Below are positions 47,828 through 56,260 of a stretch of 64,000 bases of DNA, one piece after another. Position 1 is the stretch's first letter; each line of letters starts with the position of its first letter. A program made the translations under genes and the position numbers. Below the pieces are notes generated by a model that saw nothing but the letters and a program-made list of their open reading frames with translations, did not search any database and was not told the DNA's origin. Location of the stretch: positions 2,046,001-2,110,000 of the forward strand of contig NZ_AP019649.1 in NCBI RefSeq assembly GCF_009938165.1. Reading direction: 5' to 3'. The DNA is from Vibrio taketomensis (GTDB taxonomy: Bacteria; Pseudomonadota; Gammaproteobacteria; Enterobacterales; Vibrionaceae).

Positions 47828-49261
47828 ATGACGCAACCTACCCCTCGTTTACCAAGTATGACGCAAGTCATTGTTGCACTTGGTTTATTTTTATTAATGG
47901 CCTTTTCATTTACCGCACAATTAAATCTACCCATTCAGCTTGCGCTGTACATTGGTTGGTTCATTATCATCGTGCTGGGTTTGAGACTAGGGCATCAGTA
48001 CAAAGAGTTAGAGCAAGCGGCATTAAACGGAGTTTCCAATGGTTTAGGCGCGGTATTGATTTTACTCGCGGTAGGCGCATTAGTCGGAACTTGGATTTCA
48101 GGCGGCATTGTACCAACCATCATTTATTATGGGTTGAAAGCCATTCACCCTTCTATTTTCCTGCTTGCAACCATGGTGATTTGCTCGTTAACAGCACTTG
48201 CGACCGGAACCTCTTGGGGCGCCGCCGGTACCGCTGGTATTGCAATGATGGGCATAGGTCAAGGGCTTGGTGTTCCTGCACCTGTCACGGCTGGCGCGAT
48301 TCTATCTGGCTGCTACTTTGGTGATAAAATGTCACCACTTTCAGATTCTGTGATTCTTGCGTCTTCAATGTCAAACGTTGAAGTCATGGAACACATCAAA
48401 GGAATGCTACCCATTGCGTTAATTAGCTACATAATTACCGCAATTCTATTTACTCTATTTGGTCTGCACTACGCTGGTAACGTTGACATGTCTCAAGTGC
48501 AAAGCGTTATCGAATCAATGGAGCAGCAGTTCTACATTACACCACTGTCATTTGTACCTGTGATTGCTGTATTGGTACTGCTCGCAATGCGCATGCCTTC
48601 ATTCCCTGTGATTAGCTTTGGCTCGCTACTTGGCATTATTTGGGCCGTAACGGTGCAAGATATTCAATTCATCACGGCATTTCGCACCGCATGGGAACCA
48701 TACTCCGTTATTTCTGGCGTCGATTTTATTGATGCGATCCTAAATCGTGGCGGCATGTCATCAATGCTAGGCTCGGTAGCGGTTATCGTATTTGGTTTAG
48801 GTTTTGGTGGTCTACTCGATAAAGTCGGTGTACTGGAAACTATCGCGAAGCTGTTTGAGCGCCGCGTTAAAAACGCGGGTTCTCTTGCGACCTCAACCAT
48901 TGCAACCGCATTTATGGGCAACGTGTTTGGCTCTGCAATGTATGTATCATTGATTCTAACGCCAAAAATCTGTGCGAAAAACTACGACCGTTTAGGCTTT
49001 AAACGTAAAAACCTCTCTCGTAACGCAGAGTTTGGCGGCACACTGACATCAGGTATGGTGCCTTGGAGTGACAACGGTATCTATATGGCGAGCATTCTTG
49101 GTGTCGCTACGCTTTCGTATGCACCATTTATGTGGTTAAGCTTTGTATGTATTCTCGTGACCATCCTGTGCTCATACATGGGTTGGTTCGTCGACCGCTG
49201 TGAACCGCAAGCTGAATCGGCCTCGGAAGATTCTTCTAAAATGAAGCAGCAAACTGCATAG
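47828..49261 (+). CDS. NhaC-family Na+/H+ antiporter or amino-acid transporter
   Basis: Inner-membrane protein with about 11-12 hydrophobic segments. I use the ATG at 47828 (MTQPTPRLPSMTQVIVALGL) with GAGA upstream; a GTG at 47789 is the alternative. The 477-residue product has NhaC motifs ATGTSWGAAGTAGIAMMGIG, SGCYFGDKMSPLSDSVILAS and PWSDNGIYMASILG. In Vibrio a member of this family beside asd was proposed as a lysine transporter (LysW) on the basis of riboswitch control; here the riboswitch is not evident, so the substrate stays open. Confidence 0.9.
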   Translation: MTQPTPRLPSMTQVIVALGLFLLMAFSFTAQLNLPIQLALYIGWFIIIVLGLRLGHQYKELEQAALNGVSNGLGAVLILLAVGALVGTWISGGIVPTIIYYGLKAIHPSIFLLATMVICSLTALATGTSWGAAGTAGIAMMGIGQGLGVPAPVTAGAILSGCYFGDKMSPLSDSVILASSMSNVEVMEHIKGMLPIALISYIITAILFTLFGLHYAGNVDMSQVQSVIESMEQQFYITPLSFVPVIAVLVLLAMRMPSFPVISFGSLLGIIWAVTVQDIQFITAFRTAWEPYSVISGVDFIDAILNRGGMSSMLGSVAVIVFGLGFGGLLDKVGVLETIAKLFERRVKNAGSLATSTIATAFMGNVFGSAMYVSLILTPKICAKNYDRLGFKRKNLSRNAEFGGTLTSGMVPWSDNGIYMASILGVATLSYAPFMWLSFVCILVTILCSYMGWFVDRCEPQAESASEDSSKMKQQTA

Positions 49262-49280
49262 TCAAGACATCCAATACAAC

Positions 49281-49308
49281 AGAGCGCCTCGGCGCTCTTT
49301 GTTTTTTT
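49281..49308 (+). terminator. Intrinsic terminator of the NhaC-type gene
   Basis: AGAGCGCC-TC-GGCGCTCT followed by TTGTTTTTTT. Confidence 0.92.
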
Positions 49309-49329
49309 CTGCTGACTGTAGAGCAACGA

Positions 49330-50685
49330 TTAGGATGCGATTGAGTCCGTGTTTATTGAAGTATGTTCGGATTCACCGCGAATAAACGCTTTCGCTTCGA
49401 GAATTGCTTGGTTAAGGCACAATTCCAAATCAGCTAACAAAAGGGTAACTTGCTCACTGTCTTTCGCCAATGCCGTTTCCAAGCGACCAGCGACATCCCT
49501 TAACTGATAAGCCCCCAAGTTTCCCCCTACCCCTTTTAAGCTATGTGCTCGGCGAATGGCTTCTTCTGGAGACTGATGCTGCAAACGTGCAATCTCAGCC
49601 GAATCGTCTTGATGATCGTTAACAAACACTTCCAATAGCATGCACAGCGATTCACGATCGCCACCTAAACAATCCATCATCACACTAAAATCAATTTGAG
49701 GCGCTGCAGTGAATGATCTTTGGGGCGCTGTATTTTTCGGCAAAGGCAAATCCAACGTCTCGGGCTGAGCATCCATTACTTGCTCTGAGTGACTATCTTC
49801 CAACTCAATGGTCTCCGCTTGATCTTTATTTGCCGATTGTTTTCCTACAACCGGCTCAGCGTTTTCTAAGTTGATTTGATCATTTCGTTGCCACTCTTGA
49901 GTTGAATTTTCTTTGCTTTGGGTGCGGATTGCCATATGCATCATGCCCAGAAGCCCAAGCATAACGACACCACTGAACAAAATGCCAATGAGCACCATTT
50001 TCTTCAGCGCCGCCTGACTTTGTTGTACAACGTTTTGTAACTCTTTGTACACTGAGTTACTGATCAGCCGTTCGACAATGTATCCACCTTGAGCAAAACT
50101 CCCCATTACACGTGAGGTTTGCGCGAGCATTGTTTGTAGTGTGATTTTATCTGCATCCACTAACGAATTGGACTGAATAAATAGTTCATCCAAATGTTTG
50201 TAAGCTTTTGAATTGGTGGAATAGGATGAAAAAAGCGCTTCAAACAGATAAGTACTAAGTTGAAAGTAATAAACTTCAATCTCTGGGCGAGATTGATACG
50301 CCAAGCGTTTGGCTTGAATCTCTGTCAGCAATTCACTTAAAGCCAACTCATTGTTCACTAACGCCTGACTTTGCTCAATAAAGCGATCCGTCGTAAACAA
50401 TAACTGCTCGATGTCTGGCTGCAACCACCCCACCGACGAATGCTGCGCTAACTGATCGCGTTGTTGTTGTAAGCTCGCTAACAACTCAACTTGCTGATCT
50501 CTCATATTTGAACGATAGGCCGATTCAAAAAATAGACTGCTACGAAATTCATCTACCTTGTCACTGACTTTCTGTATCTGCACGGTTCGTTGCTCGAGTG
50601 ATTGGTAGTTGACCATCATACCAATGATCACAACTAGCCAAACAACAACAATGCACCAACCCAGTTTAAAATGTCGCTTGTCCAT
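49330..50685 (-). CDS. Membrane protein with C-terminal HPt phosphotransfer domain
   Basis: A 451-residue signalling protein. It has an N-terminal membrane segment (about residues 9-27), a periplasmic helical sensor part (about 28-230) and a second membrane segment (about 232-255). A linker and an HPt domain (about 335-435) follow, with the phosphorylatable His in RRAHSLKGVGGNLGAYQLRD. No kinase or receiver domain is present, so it must receive phosphate from another hybrid kinase, as in TorS- or LuxU-like relays. No partner gene adjacent. Confidence 0.88.
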   Translation of the reverse strand: MDKRHFKLGWCIVVVWLVVIIGMMVNYQSLEQRTVQIQKVSDKVDEFRSSLFFESAYRSNMRDQQVELLASLQQQRDQLAQHSSVGWLQPDIEQLLFTTDRFIEQSQALVNNELALSELLTEIQAKRLAYQSRPEIEVYYFQLSTYLFEALFSSYSTNSKAYKHLDELFIQSNSLVDADKITLQTMLAQTSRVMGSFAQGGYIVERLISNSVYKELQNVVQQSQAALKKMVLIGILFSGVVMLGLLGMMHMAIRTQSKENSTQEWQRNDQINLENAEPVVGKQSANKDQAETIELEDSHSEQVMDAQPETLDLPLPKNTAPQRSFTAAPQIDFSVMMDCLGGDRESLCMLLEVFVNDHQDDSAEIARLQHQSPEEAIRRAHSLKGVGGNLGAYQLRDVAGRLETALAKDSEQVTLLLADLELCLNQAILEAKAFIRGESEHTSINTDSIAS

Positions 50686-50851
50686 ATGATGTAAATCTTT
50701 CTTAACTTGTTATTAACTAGGATATACATAAATGTGCAGATAAAAGAACAGCATGACTATTTTGTCGACTTAAGCTTGTTCTATCTCGCTATATAATCAA
50801 ATAACTCCCTATTTCAGGTTTTCAGAGTACAGATTACTTGGGACATACAAA

Positions 50852-50877
50852 AAAGCCCTACTAATCAGCAGGGCTTT
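50852..50877 (-). terminator. Terminator of yejK
   Basis: AAAGCCCT/AGGGCTTT around a 10-base loop with a T-run on the minus strand, 15 bp after the yejK stop. Confidence 0.85.
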
Positions 50878-50891
50878 CGAAACAAAAGTGT

Positions 50892-51893
50892 TTAGCGATT
50901 ACGCGTTAACTGGTCACGTAAATTTGGTGGCGTACCTTTGATGGTCAATGTATCTGTTTCTGGATCGTAAAAAACACGCTCACCCAAAAGCAAACTATCA
51001 AAACTTAAGTTCAGACCACCACCAGCACCAACATATTTAGTTAGTTTACGCATGGCAGTGCGGTCAGCAGGGAAGCTCTCTTCCAACTCGTAACCACGGT
51101 CTTGAGTGTAATCTAAAAAGCTCGAGCCATCTTGAGCGGCAGGCAATTCGCCTGAAAGCTCTTTAACGTAAACTTCATCGCCAGATTTAAGCTGATCGTT
51201 GCAATAATCGTAGACTTGTTTCTTGTAGTTATTTGTCTCAGATTTATCCAATTGTGAATCCGCGCAGTAATCCTCAACCGCCTGCATTAACACTTGGTTT
51301 TGTTGCTTGGTATCCAAGCCGACTTCTGCCTGTAGGAAATCTAAAAAGAAATCTGCAACTTTGCGACCAACACGGCCTTTGATGTAAGCAAGGTAGCGAT
51401 TTGAATCTTTGTCTGTTTGGTAGCTCGATAAATCGATACGTGCCGCGATATCCATTTTGCTGAGATCAAGGTATTCAGTAGCACTAATTTCTAGGCCTTC
51501 TGTCACTTTCAAACTCTCATTGGATGGAATAATACCGACAAATAGAAAATCGGTGGCAAGAGATTGATACTCAGCAAACACTAAAATACCCTCGTCAGCG
51601 AATGGGTACTTACTGAGTTCTGCTTTCAGACGATTTGCGCTAAGTTGTGAGAAATCATAGAAATCGCGCTCATTTTTGTGCAGTTCTTTCAACCACACCT
51701 GAAATTCACTGTCAGACTTAAATGAACCAAAGCCCTTACCGGCTTTTGAGTTGAATACACGATGTAGCTCGGCGACTAGGTTTTCTGTTGAGCTATCGTT
51801 AGCTAACGCTTCTGCGCGAAAGTTAACAACCAACTCATCAGAATCGTTTTTTCGCAATTGATGTAAAATTACGTTTGATAGGTAAAGGCTCAT
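50892..51893 (-). CDS. yejK: Nucleoid-associated protein YejK (NdpA)
   Basis: DNA-binding nucleoid protein, about 333 residues. I set the start at the ATG at 51891-51893 (MSLYLSNVILHQLRKNDSDE), the normal NdpA start; the open frame continues another 100 codons upstream, but that part overlaps yejL in antisense and is not NdpA-like. Family segments such as FNSKAGKGFGSF and VGAGGGLNLSFDSLLLGERV are present. It is divergent from yejL and yejM, as in E. coli. Confidence 0.96.
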   Translation of the reverse strand: MSLYLSNVILHQLRKNDSDELVVNFRAEALANDSSTENLVAELHRVFNSKAGKGFGSFKSDSEFQVWLKELHKNERDFYDFSQLSANRLKAELSKYPFADEGILVFAEYQSLATDFLFVGIIPSNESLKVTEGLEISATEYLDLSKMDIAARIDLSSYQTDKDSNRYLAYIKGRVGRKVADFFLDFLQAEVGLDTKQQNQVLMQAVEDYCADSQLDKSETNNYKKQVYDYCNDQLKSGDEVYVKELSGELPAAQDGSSFLDYTQDRGYELEESFPADRTAMRKLTKYVGAGGGLNLSFDSLLLGERVFYDPETDTLTIKGTPPNLRDQLTRNR

Positions 51894-51978
51894 GTTAAAT
51901 TTATCGTCGTTATAGGATTCAGTTGCTCGGCATTGTAGGTTATCATAAGCCGCTTTACTATTGTTCATTAGAGTCTTT

Positions 51979-52203
51979 ATGCCGATTACATCTAAATACA
52001 GCGACGAAAAATACGAAAACATTCTGACGGAAGTTGCAGCCGTGCTAGAAAAGCATGGTGCAGGTCCAGATTTAGCACTAATGATCGCTGGCAACATTGC
52101 AACTAACGTAATTAACGAGCGCGTGGGTGTAACCCAACGTAAAGCAATTGCAGAAAAATTTGCCCAAGCGCTACTGTCTTCTATCGACGACAAAGCACAC
52201 TAA
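51979..52203 (+). CDS. yejL: YejL-family protein (UPF0352)
   Basis: A 74-residue helical protein of unknown function. I use the ATG at 51979 ([20 protein letters not shown]), the usual YejL N-terminus. Continues [20 protein letters not shown]. It lies 26 bp before yejM and is divergent from yejK. Confidence 0.95.
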   Translation: MPITSKYSDEKYENILTEVAAVLEKHGAGPDLALMIAGNIATNVINERVGVTQRKAIAEKFAQALLSSIDDKAH

Positions 52204-52229
52204 TTTAAAACCGGATAATAGAACTATTC

Positions 52230-54038
52230 ATGGTAGATAACGGAAATACATACGCAGAGCGGGTTTCGCGTTTAGTTGGTTGGGGTCACTGGTTTGCCTT
52301 CTTCAACATTATCGCCGCCATGCTCATCGGTACCCGATATATCACGCAATCGCCTTGGCCTGAGACGTTACTCGGTCAATTGTATTTAGCGGTTTCTTGG
52401 GTTGGCCACTTTGGCTTCTTAGTGTTCGCCGTCTATCTTCTGGTTCTATTTCCGTTAACCTTTGTGGTGCCGTCACGTAAGTTATTCCGCTTACTGACGG
52501 TTTGTTTAACCACATTAGGTCTAACTTTATTATTGATTGATACTCAAGCTTATCAGTCAATCAACCTGCATTTAAATCCTGTTGTTTGGGAAGTACTGTT
52601 TACCGATAGCGGTGAACATACAAATGGCGTCAGTGCCGATCTTCAGCATCTATTCGTCGTTTTACCTTTGATCTTTTTGGTAGAACTGGCGCTCTCTGAA
52701 TGGGTTTGGCGTAAACAACGTAAACTGTCGCACAAACACATCGGTCGCCCAATTGCAGGCGTATTCTTCCTCTGCTTTATTTCCAGTCATCTTATTTATG
52801 TCTGGGCCGATGCGTATTTCTACAATCCGATTACGTCTCAGCAATCTAACTTCCCTCTGTCTTACCCAATGACAGCTAAGTCCTTTATGGAAAAGCACGG
52901 TTTACTAGACAGACAAGAGTACTTAGAACGTCAACAAGCTAACCTTGGTGAAGCGGAATTAGTGCGCTACCCGATTGAAAAGCTTGAATTTAGTCGTCGT
53001 TCAAACCCGCTGAATATTTTAGTAGTAAGTGTTAACAACTGGCGTGCCGATGCACTAAACGCATCAAATATGCCAAAAACATTCGCCTATTCAATGGATA
53101 ACTTGAGCTTCAATAATCATTTCAGTTCGAGTAACGACAGTAGCGGCATCTTTGGTTTGCTTTACGGCTTACCAACCAGCTACGCAAGCAGCATTAAAGC
53201 GCAAAAATCACTACCAATCGTGTTAGAAACGCTACAGAACAACGACTATCAAATTGGTCTTTTCAGTGGTGATAATTTTAGCGACCCTCTATACAAAGAT
53301 ATCGTATTCCAAGGGCTAACAACGACTAAAATTGATGACAAACCAAATGAATCTGGTGACCAAGCCGCGATTTCGGCATGGAGTAATTGGGTTCAAACGC
53401 AAAGTAAGCAACCTTGGTTTAGCTTTATCGAGCTGACCACATTAGATGACTTTAGTGATTACAAGAATAAATCTGGTAACACCATCGATGATCTGAAAGC
53501 GAACTACATCCAATCTGTAAAAAGTGCAGATGAGCAGCTTGCGAGTATCTACAAAACCATTGATGAACTTGGACTCGCAGATTCAACCGTGGTAGTGATT
53601 ACTTCAAACCATGGTACTGAATTCAACGAGACTAAAACCAACAGCTGGGGCTCAAGCTCTAACTACAGCCGTTACCAACTTGAAGTTCCAATGATTATTC
53701 ATTGGCCAGGTAAACTTGCCGGACAGTACAACCATCGCACTAGCCACTTGGATCTGTCAGTAACGTTATTACAAGATTTGATGGGCGTGTCATCAAACCC
53801 TACGGACTTTAGTAGTGGCCGAAATCTATTTGACGAGCGTACTCGAAAATGGATTTTAGCGGGTGATTATCATGAACTGGCATTAATCACCAATAAAAAC
53901 ACAACTGTGATTGATAAGTACGGTAACTACAAATTGTATGACAGCAATTACCATCGCTTAGCTGATGAAAACCCTGCGTTACCAGTCATTATGCAAGGTC
54001 TAACTGAACTACAGCGCTTCTACACAAAAAGCCAATAA
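52230..54038 (+). CDS. yejM: YejM/PbgA inner-membrane protein (LapC), LPS-synthesis control
   Basis: Essential envelope protein in E. coli that senses LPS and controls LpxC turnover through LapB. The 602-residue product has five N-terminal membrane segments (about residues 20-190) and a periplasmic sulfatase/alkaline-phosphatase-like domain (about 250-590). The latter includes SVNNWRADALNASNMP and VVITSNHGTEFNETKTNSWG; the usual catalytic metal set of true sulfatases is incomplete. Followed by tRNA-Pro, the same order as in E. coli. Confidence 0.95.
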   Translation: MVDNGNTYAERVSRLVGWGHWFAFFNIIAAMLIGTRYITQSPWPETLLGQLYLAVSWVGHFGFLVFAVYLLVLFPLTFVVPSRKLFRLLTVCLTTLGLTLLLIDTQAYQSINLHLNPVVWEVLFTDSGEHTNGVSADLQHLFVVLPLIFLVELALSEWVWRKQRKLSHKHIGRPIAGVFFLCFISSHLIYVWADAYFYNPITSQQSNFPLSYPMTAKSFMEKHGLLDRQEYLERQQANLGEAELVRYPIEKLEFSRRSNPLNILVVSVNNWRADALNASNMPKTFAYSMDNLSFNNHFSSSNDSSGIFGLLYGLPTSYASSIKAQKSLPIVLETLQNNDYQIGLFSGDNFSDPLYKDIVFQGLTTTKIDDKPNESGDQAAISAWSNWVQTQSKQPWFSFIELTTLDDFSDYKNKSGNTIDDLKANYIQSVKSADEQLASIYKTIDELGLADSTVVVITSNHGTEFNETKTNSWGSSSNYSRYQLEVPMIIHWPGKLAGQYNHRTSHLDLSVTLLQDLMGVSSNPTDFSSGRNLFDERTRKWILAGDYHELALITNKNTTVIDKYGNYKLYDSNYHRLADENPALPVIMQGLTELQRFYTKSQ

Positions 54039-54090
54039 ATCAGGTGGTTAAATTTGACGCTCAGCGATTTTGGCGTTAGATTAGTTTCAT

Positions 54091-54167
54091 CGGACTGTAG
54101 CGCAGCTTGGTAGCGCACCGTCATGGGGTGTCGGGGGTCGGAGGTTCAAATCCTCTCAGTCCGACCA
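54091..54167 (+). tRNA. tRNA-Pro (anticodon GGG)
   Basis: 77 bases including encoded CCA. The acceptor stem CGGACTG/CAGTCCG closes, and the anticodon loop ATGGGGT gives GGG. It resembles E. coli proL, also downstream of yejM. A terminator follows at 54180. Confidence 0.96.
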
Positions 54168-54179
54168 TACACCAGTTAA

Positions 54180-54206
54180 AAAAAGAGAGCTTATGCTCTC
54201 TTTTTT
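54180..54206 (+). terminator. Terminator of tRNA-Pro
   Basis: AAAGAGAGC/GCTCTCTTT with a four-base loop, then a T-run. Confidence 0.85.
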
Positions 54207-54322
54207 CGTATTGTTAAGCTTAACTTTCTTACATAAATCCGAGCTAATGCATCATTTTTCGACCAACTCAAAAAAATATGCGCAAAACAGCTCACAAATA
54301 AAGCAAACAGTACTTTGAGGGG

Positions 54323-54351
54323 TTTACAATATTTCAAGACCTCTATATTAT
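54323..54351 (+). promoter_or_regulatory. Promoter of tRNA-Ser copy 1
   Basis: -35 TTTACA, 17-bp spacer, -10 TATTAT, 13 bp before the tRNA. Confidence 0.8.
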
Positions 54352-54364
54352 GCGCTTCAACAAC

Positions 54365-54451
54365 GGAGATGGCTGAGTGGTTGAAAGCACCGTCTTGAAA
54401 CCGGCATACGTTAATAGCGTATCTAGGGTTCAAATCCCTATCTCTCCGCCA
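54365..54451 (+). tRNA. tRNA-Ser (TGA), damaged copy
   Basis: 87 bases against 91 in the intact copy. Missing: AG in the 5' acceptor strand (GGAGAT instead of GGAGAGAT), one G before the anticodon arm (CACCGTC for CACCGGTC) and one A in the anticodon loop (TTGAAACC for TTGAAAACC). Acceptor and anticodon stems therefore do not close, while the 3' half and promoter are intact. Either a tRNA pseudogene or a low-quality stretch. Confidence 0.75.
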
Positions 54452-54460
54452 CATTCAGAA

Positions 54461-54482
54461 GCTCGCAAAGAAATTTGCGGGC
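54461..54482 (+). terminator. Terminator after tRNA-Ser copy 1
   Basis: GCTCGCAAA-GAAA-TTTGCGGGC, the same stem as after copy 2 with changed bases and one G-T pair. Confidence 0.6.
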
Positions 54483-54615
54483 TTTCGTCGTTTTGAATCT
54501 ACAAATTATGAAATCGAAAGATTGAACTAGGCATCCCGGATTTTCTCGTTTTAGAAACCATATAAGGGATTTGAAATCCCTAGTCGTGACGACCACAGCA
54601 CTCAGCCACATTCAG

Positions 54616-54643
54616 AAAGCCTGCAAAGAAATTTGCAGGCTTT
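54616..54643 (+). terminator. Orphan copy of the tRNA-Ser terminator
   Basis: AAAGCCTGCAAA-GAAA-TTTGCAGGCTTT, identical to the stem at 56083 but with no tRNA before it. Confidence 0.7.
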
Positions 54644-54746
54644 CGTCGTTCTGAATCTAAACATTACGAAATCGAAAAACTGAACTAGGCGTCCCCGGGT
54701 TTTCTCGTTTTAGACACCATAAAGGGATTTGAAATCCCTAGTCGTG

Positions 54747-55036
54747 CGCAACCTAAGATCAGCCGTCTCCACACTTAGTCACATTTATATCGCCTACAAA
54801 GCATCTTTTCTCAGCTTAGTCCCCATACTTGTGGCCAAACCCAGCATTAAATTCACAATTTTATGAATGAGACATTGCTTCACAATATTTTATTCGATTT
54901 TTACTGAATAACCACTCTTTGCACCAACATCCCAATATTGAATTCGCTTTTCGCTAAACTGTTGCGAGATCAATGGTTTTCACGCAATTTGCAGATCAGA
55001 TACCTTCCTAAATCAATCCTAATAAAAGGTGTGATC
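54747..55036. other. Gap before the secreted protein gene
   Basis: About 290 bp without a supported ORF; must hold the promoter of the following gene. Confidence 0.4.
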
Positions 55037-55802
55037 ATGAAAACCAATAAGTCGCTTACGGCCTTATTAATCACTTCCGCATTATCGCTAGGTTTGGCTC
55101 AGCCAGCTTTTGCTCATGAATATACGTTATCTGTCGAAGACGCGCAGCGTTACGGGATCAGCGTGCCTACCATTAAGGTAAATTACGACGTACTACCGTA
55201 TCAGCACATTTTGTATGGCTTCCAGCTGCATGTTGAGCTAGAAGGTGCAACGTTAAATACAACTAACGTAAACACGCTAAAAGCGGCAACCACAATTTCT
55301 ACTCATAACGTTGTTCGTCCTTACCGCGCTAGCTCAAACACGATTAGCTACCGTATTTCGGGTGAGTTTGACCATCGCGCGGTAAACTTTATTGATTTCA
55401 CCCTCGATAAGAGTGTCCTTTCTACTGACCATGATTTAAGTATTCGCATTCCGGTGGACATTGATGTCACACCGCCAGATACCCCACATGCACTTGCCAA
55501 TACAATTGCGACCCTAAATATTGATAGTGTAAATGCAGACGACTTCCTGATTGAATCCGATCGTACACTCTATAAAATCACCCTCAGCGAAGGTGAGTTT
55601 TTGCCAGGTTTTTGCCAGATCCTATCGCACCAAGTAGCGTAGAGGGTTGGTCCGCATCTGGAAAACGACCAAAAACTCAGTTGAATTTATTGTTGAAGGC
55701 GGATTCCACGAGCCAATCGTAGGTAACTGGAATTTTGAATTAGAGCCAAGTACCACAACCTTAAATAAAACACTTTATATCAGCACGCCTATTCATCATT
55801 AA
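55037..55802 (+). pseudogene. Secreted protein of unknown function, broken by an 11-bp duplication and a 1-bp loss
   Basis: Start at the ATG at 55037 with AAGGTG upstream. A signal peptide runs to about residue 26 (LGLAQPAFA). The first frame stops at 55640-55642. The second frame, from FLPDPIAPSSVEGWSASGK, picks up if the tandem 11-bp duplication at 55597-55618 is reduced to one copy. A third frame (TTKNSVEFIVEGGFHEPIVG, then NWNFELEP) follows after restoring one A in the A4 run at 55662-55665, to a stop at 55800-55802. The repaired product is about 250 residues, mostly beta-rich, family not recognised. Confidence 0.7.
55597..55618 (+). repeat. 11-bp tandem duplication inside a gene
   Basis: GTTTTTGCCAG occurs twice head to tail (55597-55607, 55608-55618). 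It shifts the frame of the secreted protein gene. Confidence 0.9.
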
Positions 55803-55821
55803 GCGCCGTTATTCGCTATTG

Positions 55822-55846
55822 AAAAGCACTCTTTTAGAGTGCTTTT
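55822..55846 (+). terminator. Intrinsic terminator
   Basis: AAAAGCACTC/GAGTGCTTTT with a 5-base loop, then TATTTTT, 20 bp after the secreted gene stop. Confidence 0.92.
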
Positions 55847-55942
55847 TATTTTTAAAATCAGCCTTATAGAACACTATTCAACCTAACGAACTCGCATTTA
55901 TGTAAAAACGAACACAAATAAAGCAAACAGTTAAATTAGGGG

Positions 55943-55971
55943 TTTACAACATTTCAAGACCTCTATATTAT
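55943..55971 (+). promoter_or_regulatory. Promoter of tRNA-Ser copy 2
   Basis: -35 TTTACA, 17-bp spacer, -10 TATTAT, as in copy 1. Confidence 0.8.
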
Positions 55972-55984
55972 GCGCTTCAACAAC

Positions 55985-56075
55985 GGAGAGATGGCTGAGT
56001 GGTTGAAAGCACCGGTCTTGAAAACCGGCATACGTTAATAGCGTATCTAGGGTTCAAATCCCTATCTCTCCGCCA
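55985..56075 (+). tRNA. tRNA-Ser (anticodon TGA)
   Basis: 91 bases including CCA. Acceptor GGAGAGA/TCTCTCC closes; anticodon stem CCGGT/ACCGG with loop CTTGAAA (TGA); long variable arm with ACGTTAATAGCGT. Intact copy. Confidence 0.96.
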
Positions 56076-56082
56076 CATTCAG

Positions 56083-56110
56083 AAAGCCTGCAAAGAAATT
56101 TGCAGGCTTT
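56083..56110 (+). terminator. Terminator of tRNA-Ser copy 2
   Basis: AAAGCCTGCAAA-GAAA-TTTGCAGGCTTT, a perfect 12-bp stem with a GAAA tetraloop. Confidence 0.88.
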
Positions 56111-56212
56111 CGTCGTTTTCGAGCACTATAAATTTATAAGGCCCCACACTCAACCACATTCAGAACACCGTCAAGTTCGGTTTGCTCTCTCGTTAGAAGA
56201 ATACAGACGAAA

Positions 56213-56238
56213 AAAGCCCGCTTATAAAAGCAGGCTTT
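56213..56238 (-). terminator. Terminator of cobA
   Basis: AAAGCCTGCTT/AAGCGGGCTTT with one G-T pair, then TTTCGTC on the minus strand. Confidence 0.82.
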
Positions 56239-56260
56239 AGAGGATTAAGCCAGTTAGCGG

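Larger units (their letters stand above)
54293..54494 (+). repeat. tRNA-Ser segment duplication, copy 1
   Basis: Matches 55913-56119 through promoter, tRNA-Ser and terminator (shared CACAAATAAAGCAAACAG at the left and GGCTTTCGTCGTTTT-like end at the right). The two copies differ by scattered substitutions outside the tRNA and only by deletions inside it. Confidence 0.9.
54448..54746 (+). repeat. Direct repeat of about 141 bp, two units
   Basis: Units at 54448-54588 and 54605-54746. Both start GCCACATTCAGAA at the tRNA-Ser 3' end, contain the terminator stem, share a TTTTCTCGTTTTAGA block, and finish AAGGGATTTGAAATCCCTAG. The second unit lacks a tRNA before it, so it looks like a leftover of a third tRNA-Ser copy. 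Confidence 0.8.
55913..56119 (+). repeat. tRNA-Ser segment duplication, copy 2
   Basis: Counterpart of 54293-54494, with an intact tRNA. See that entry for the boundaries. Confidence 0.9.

Noticed and set aside
51894..52193. N-terminal extension of yejK by 100 residues
   Set aside because: It overlaps yejL in antisense, lacks NdpA resemblance, and a normal start exists at 51893.
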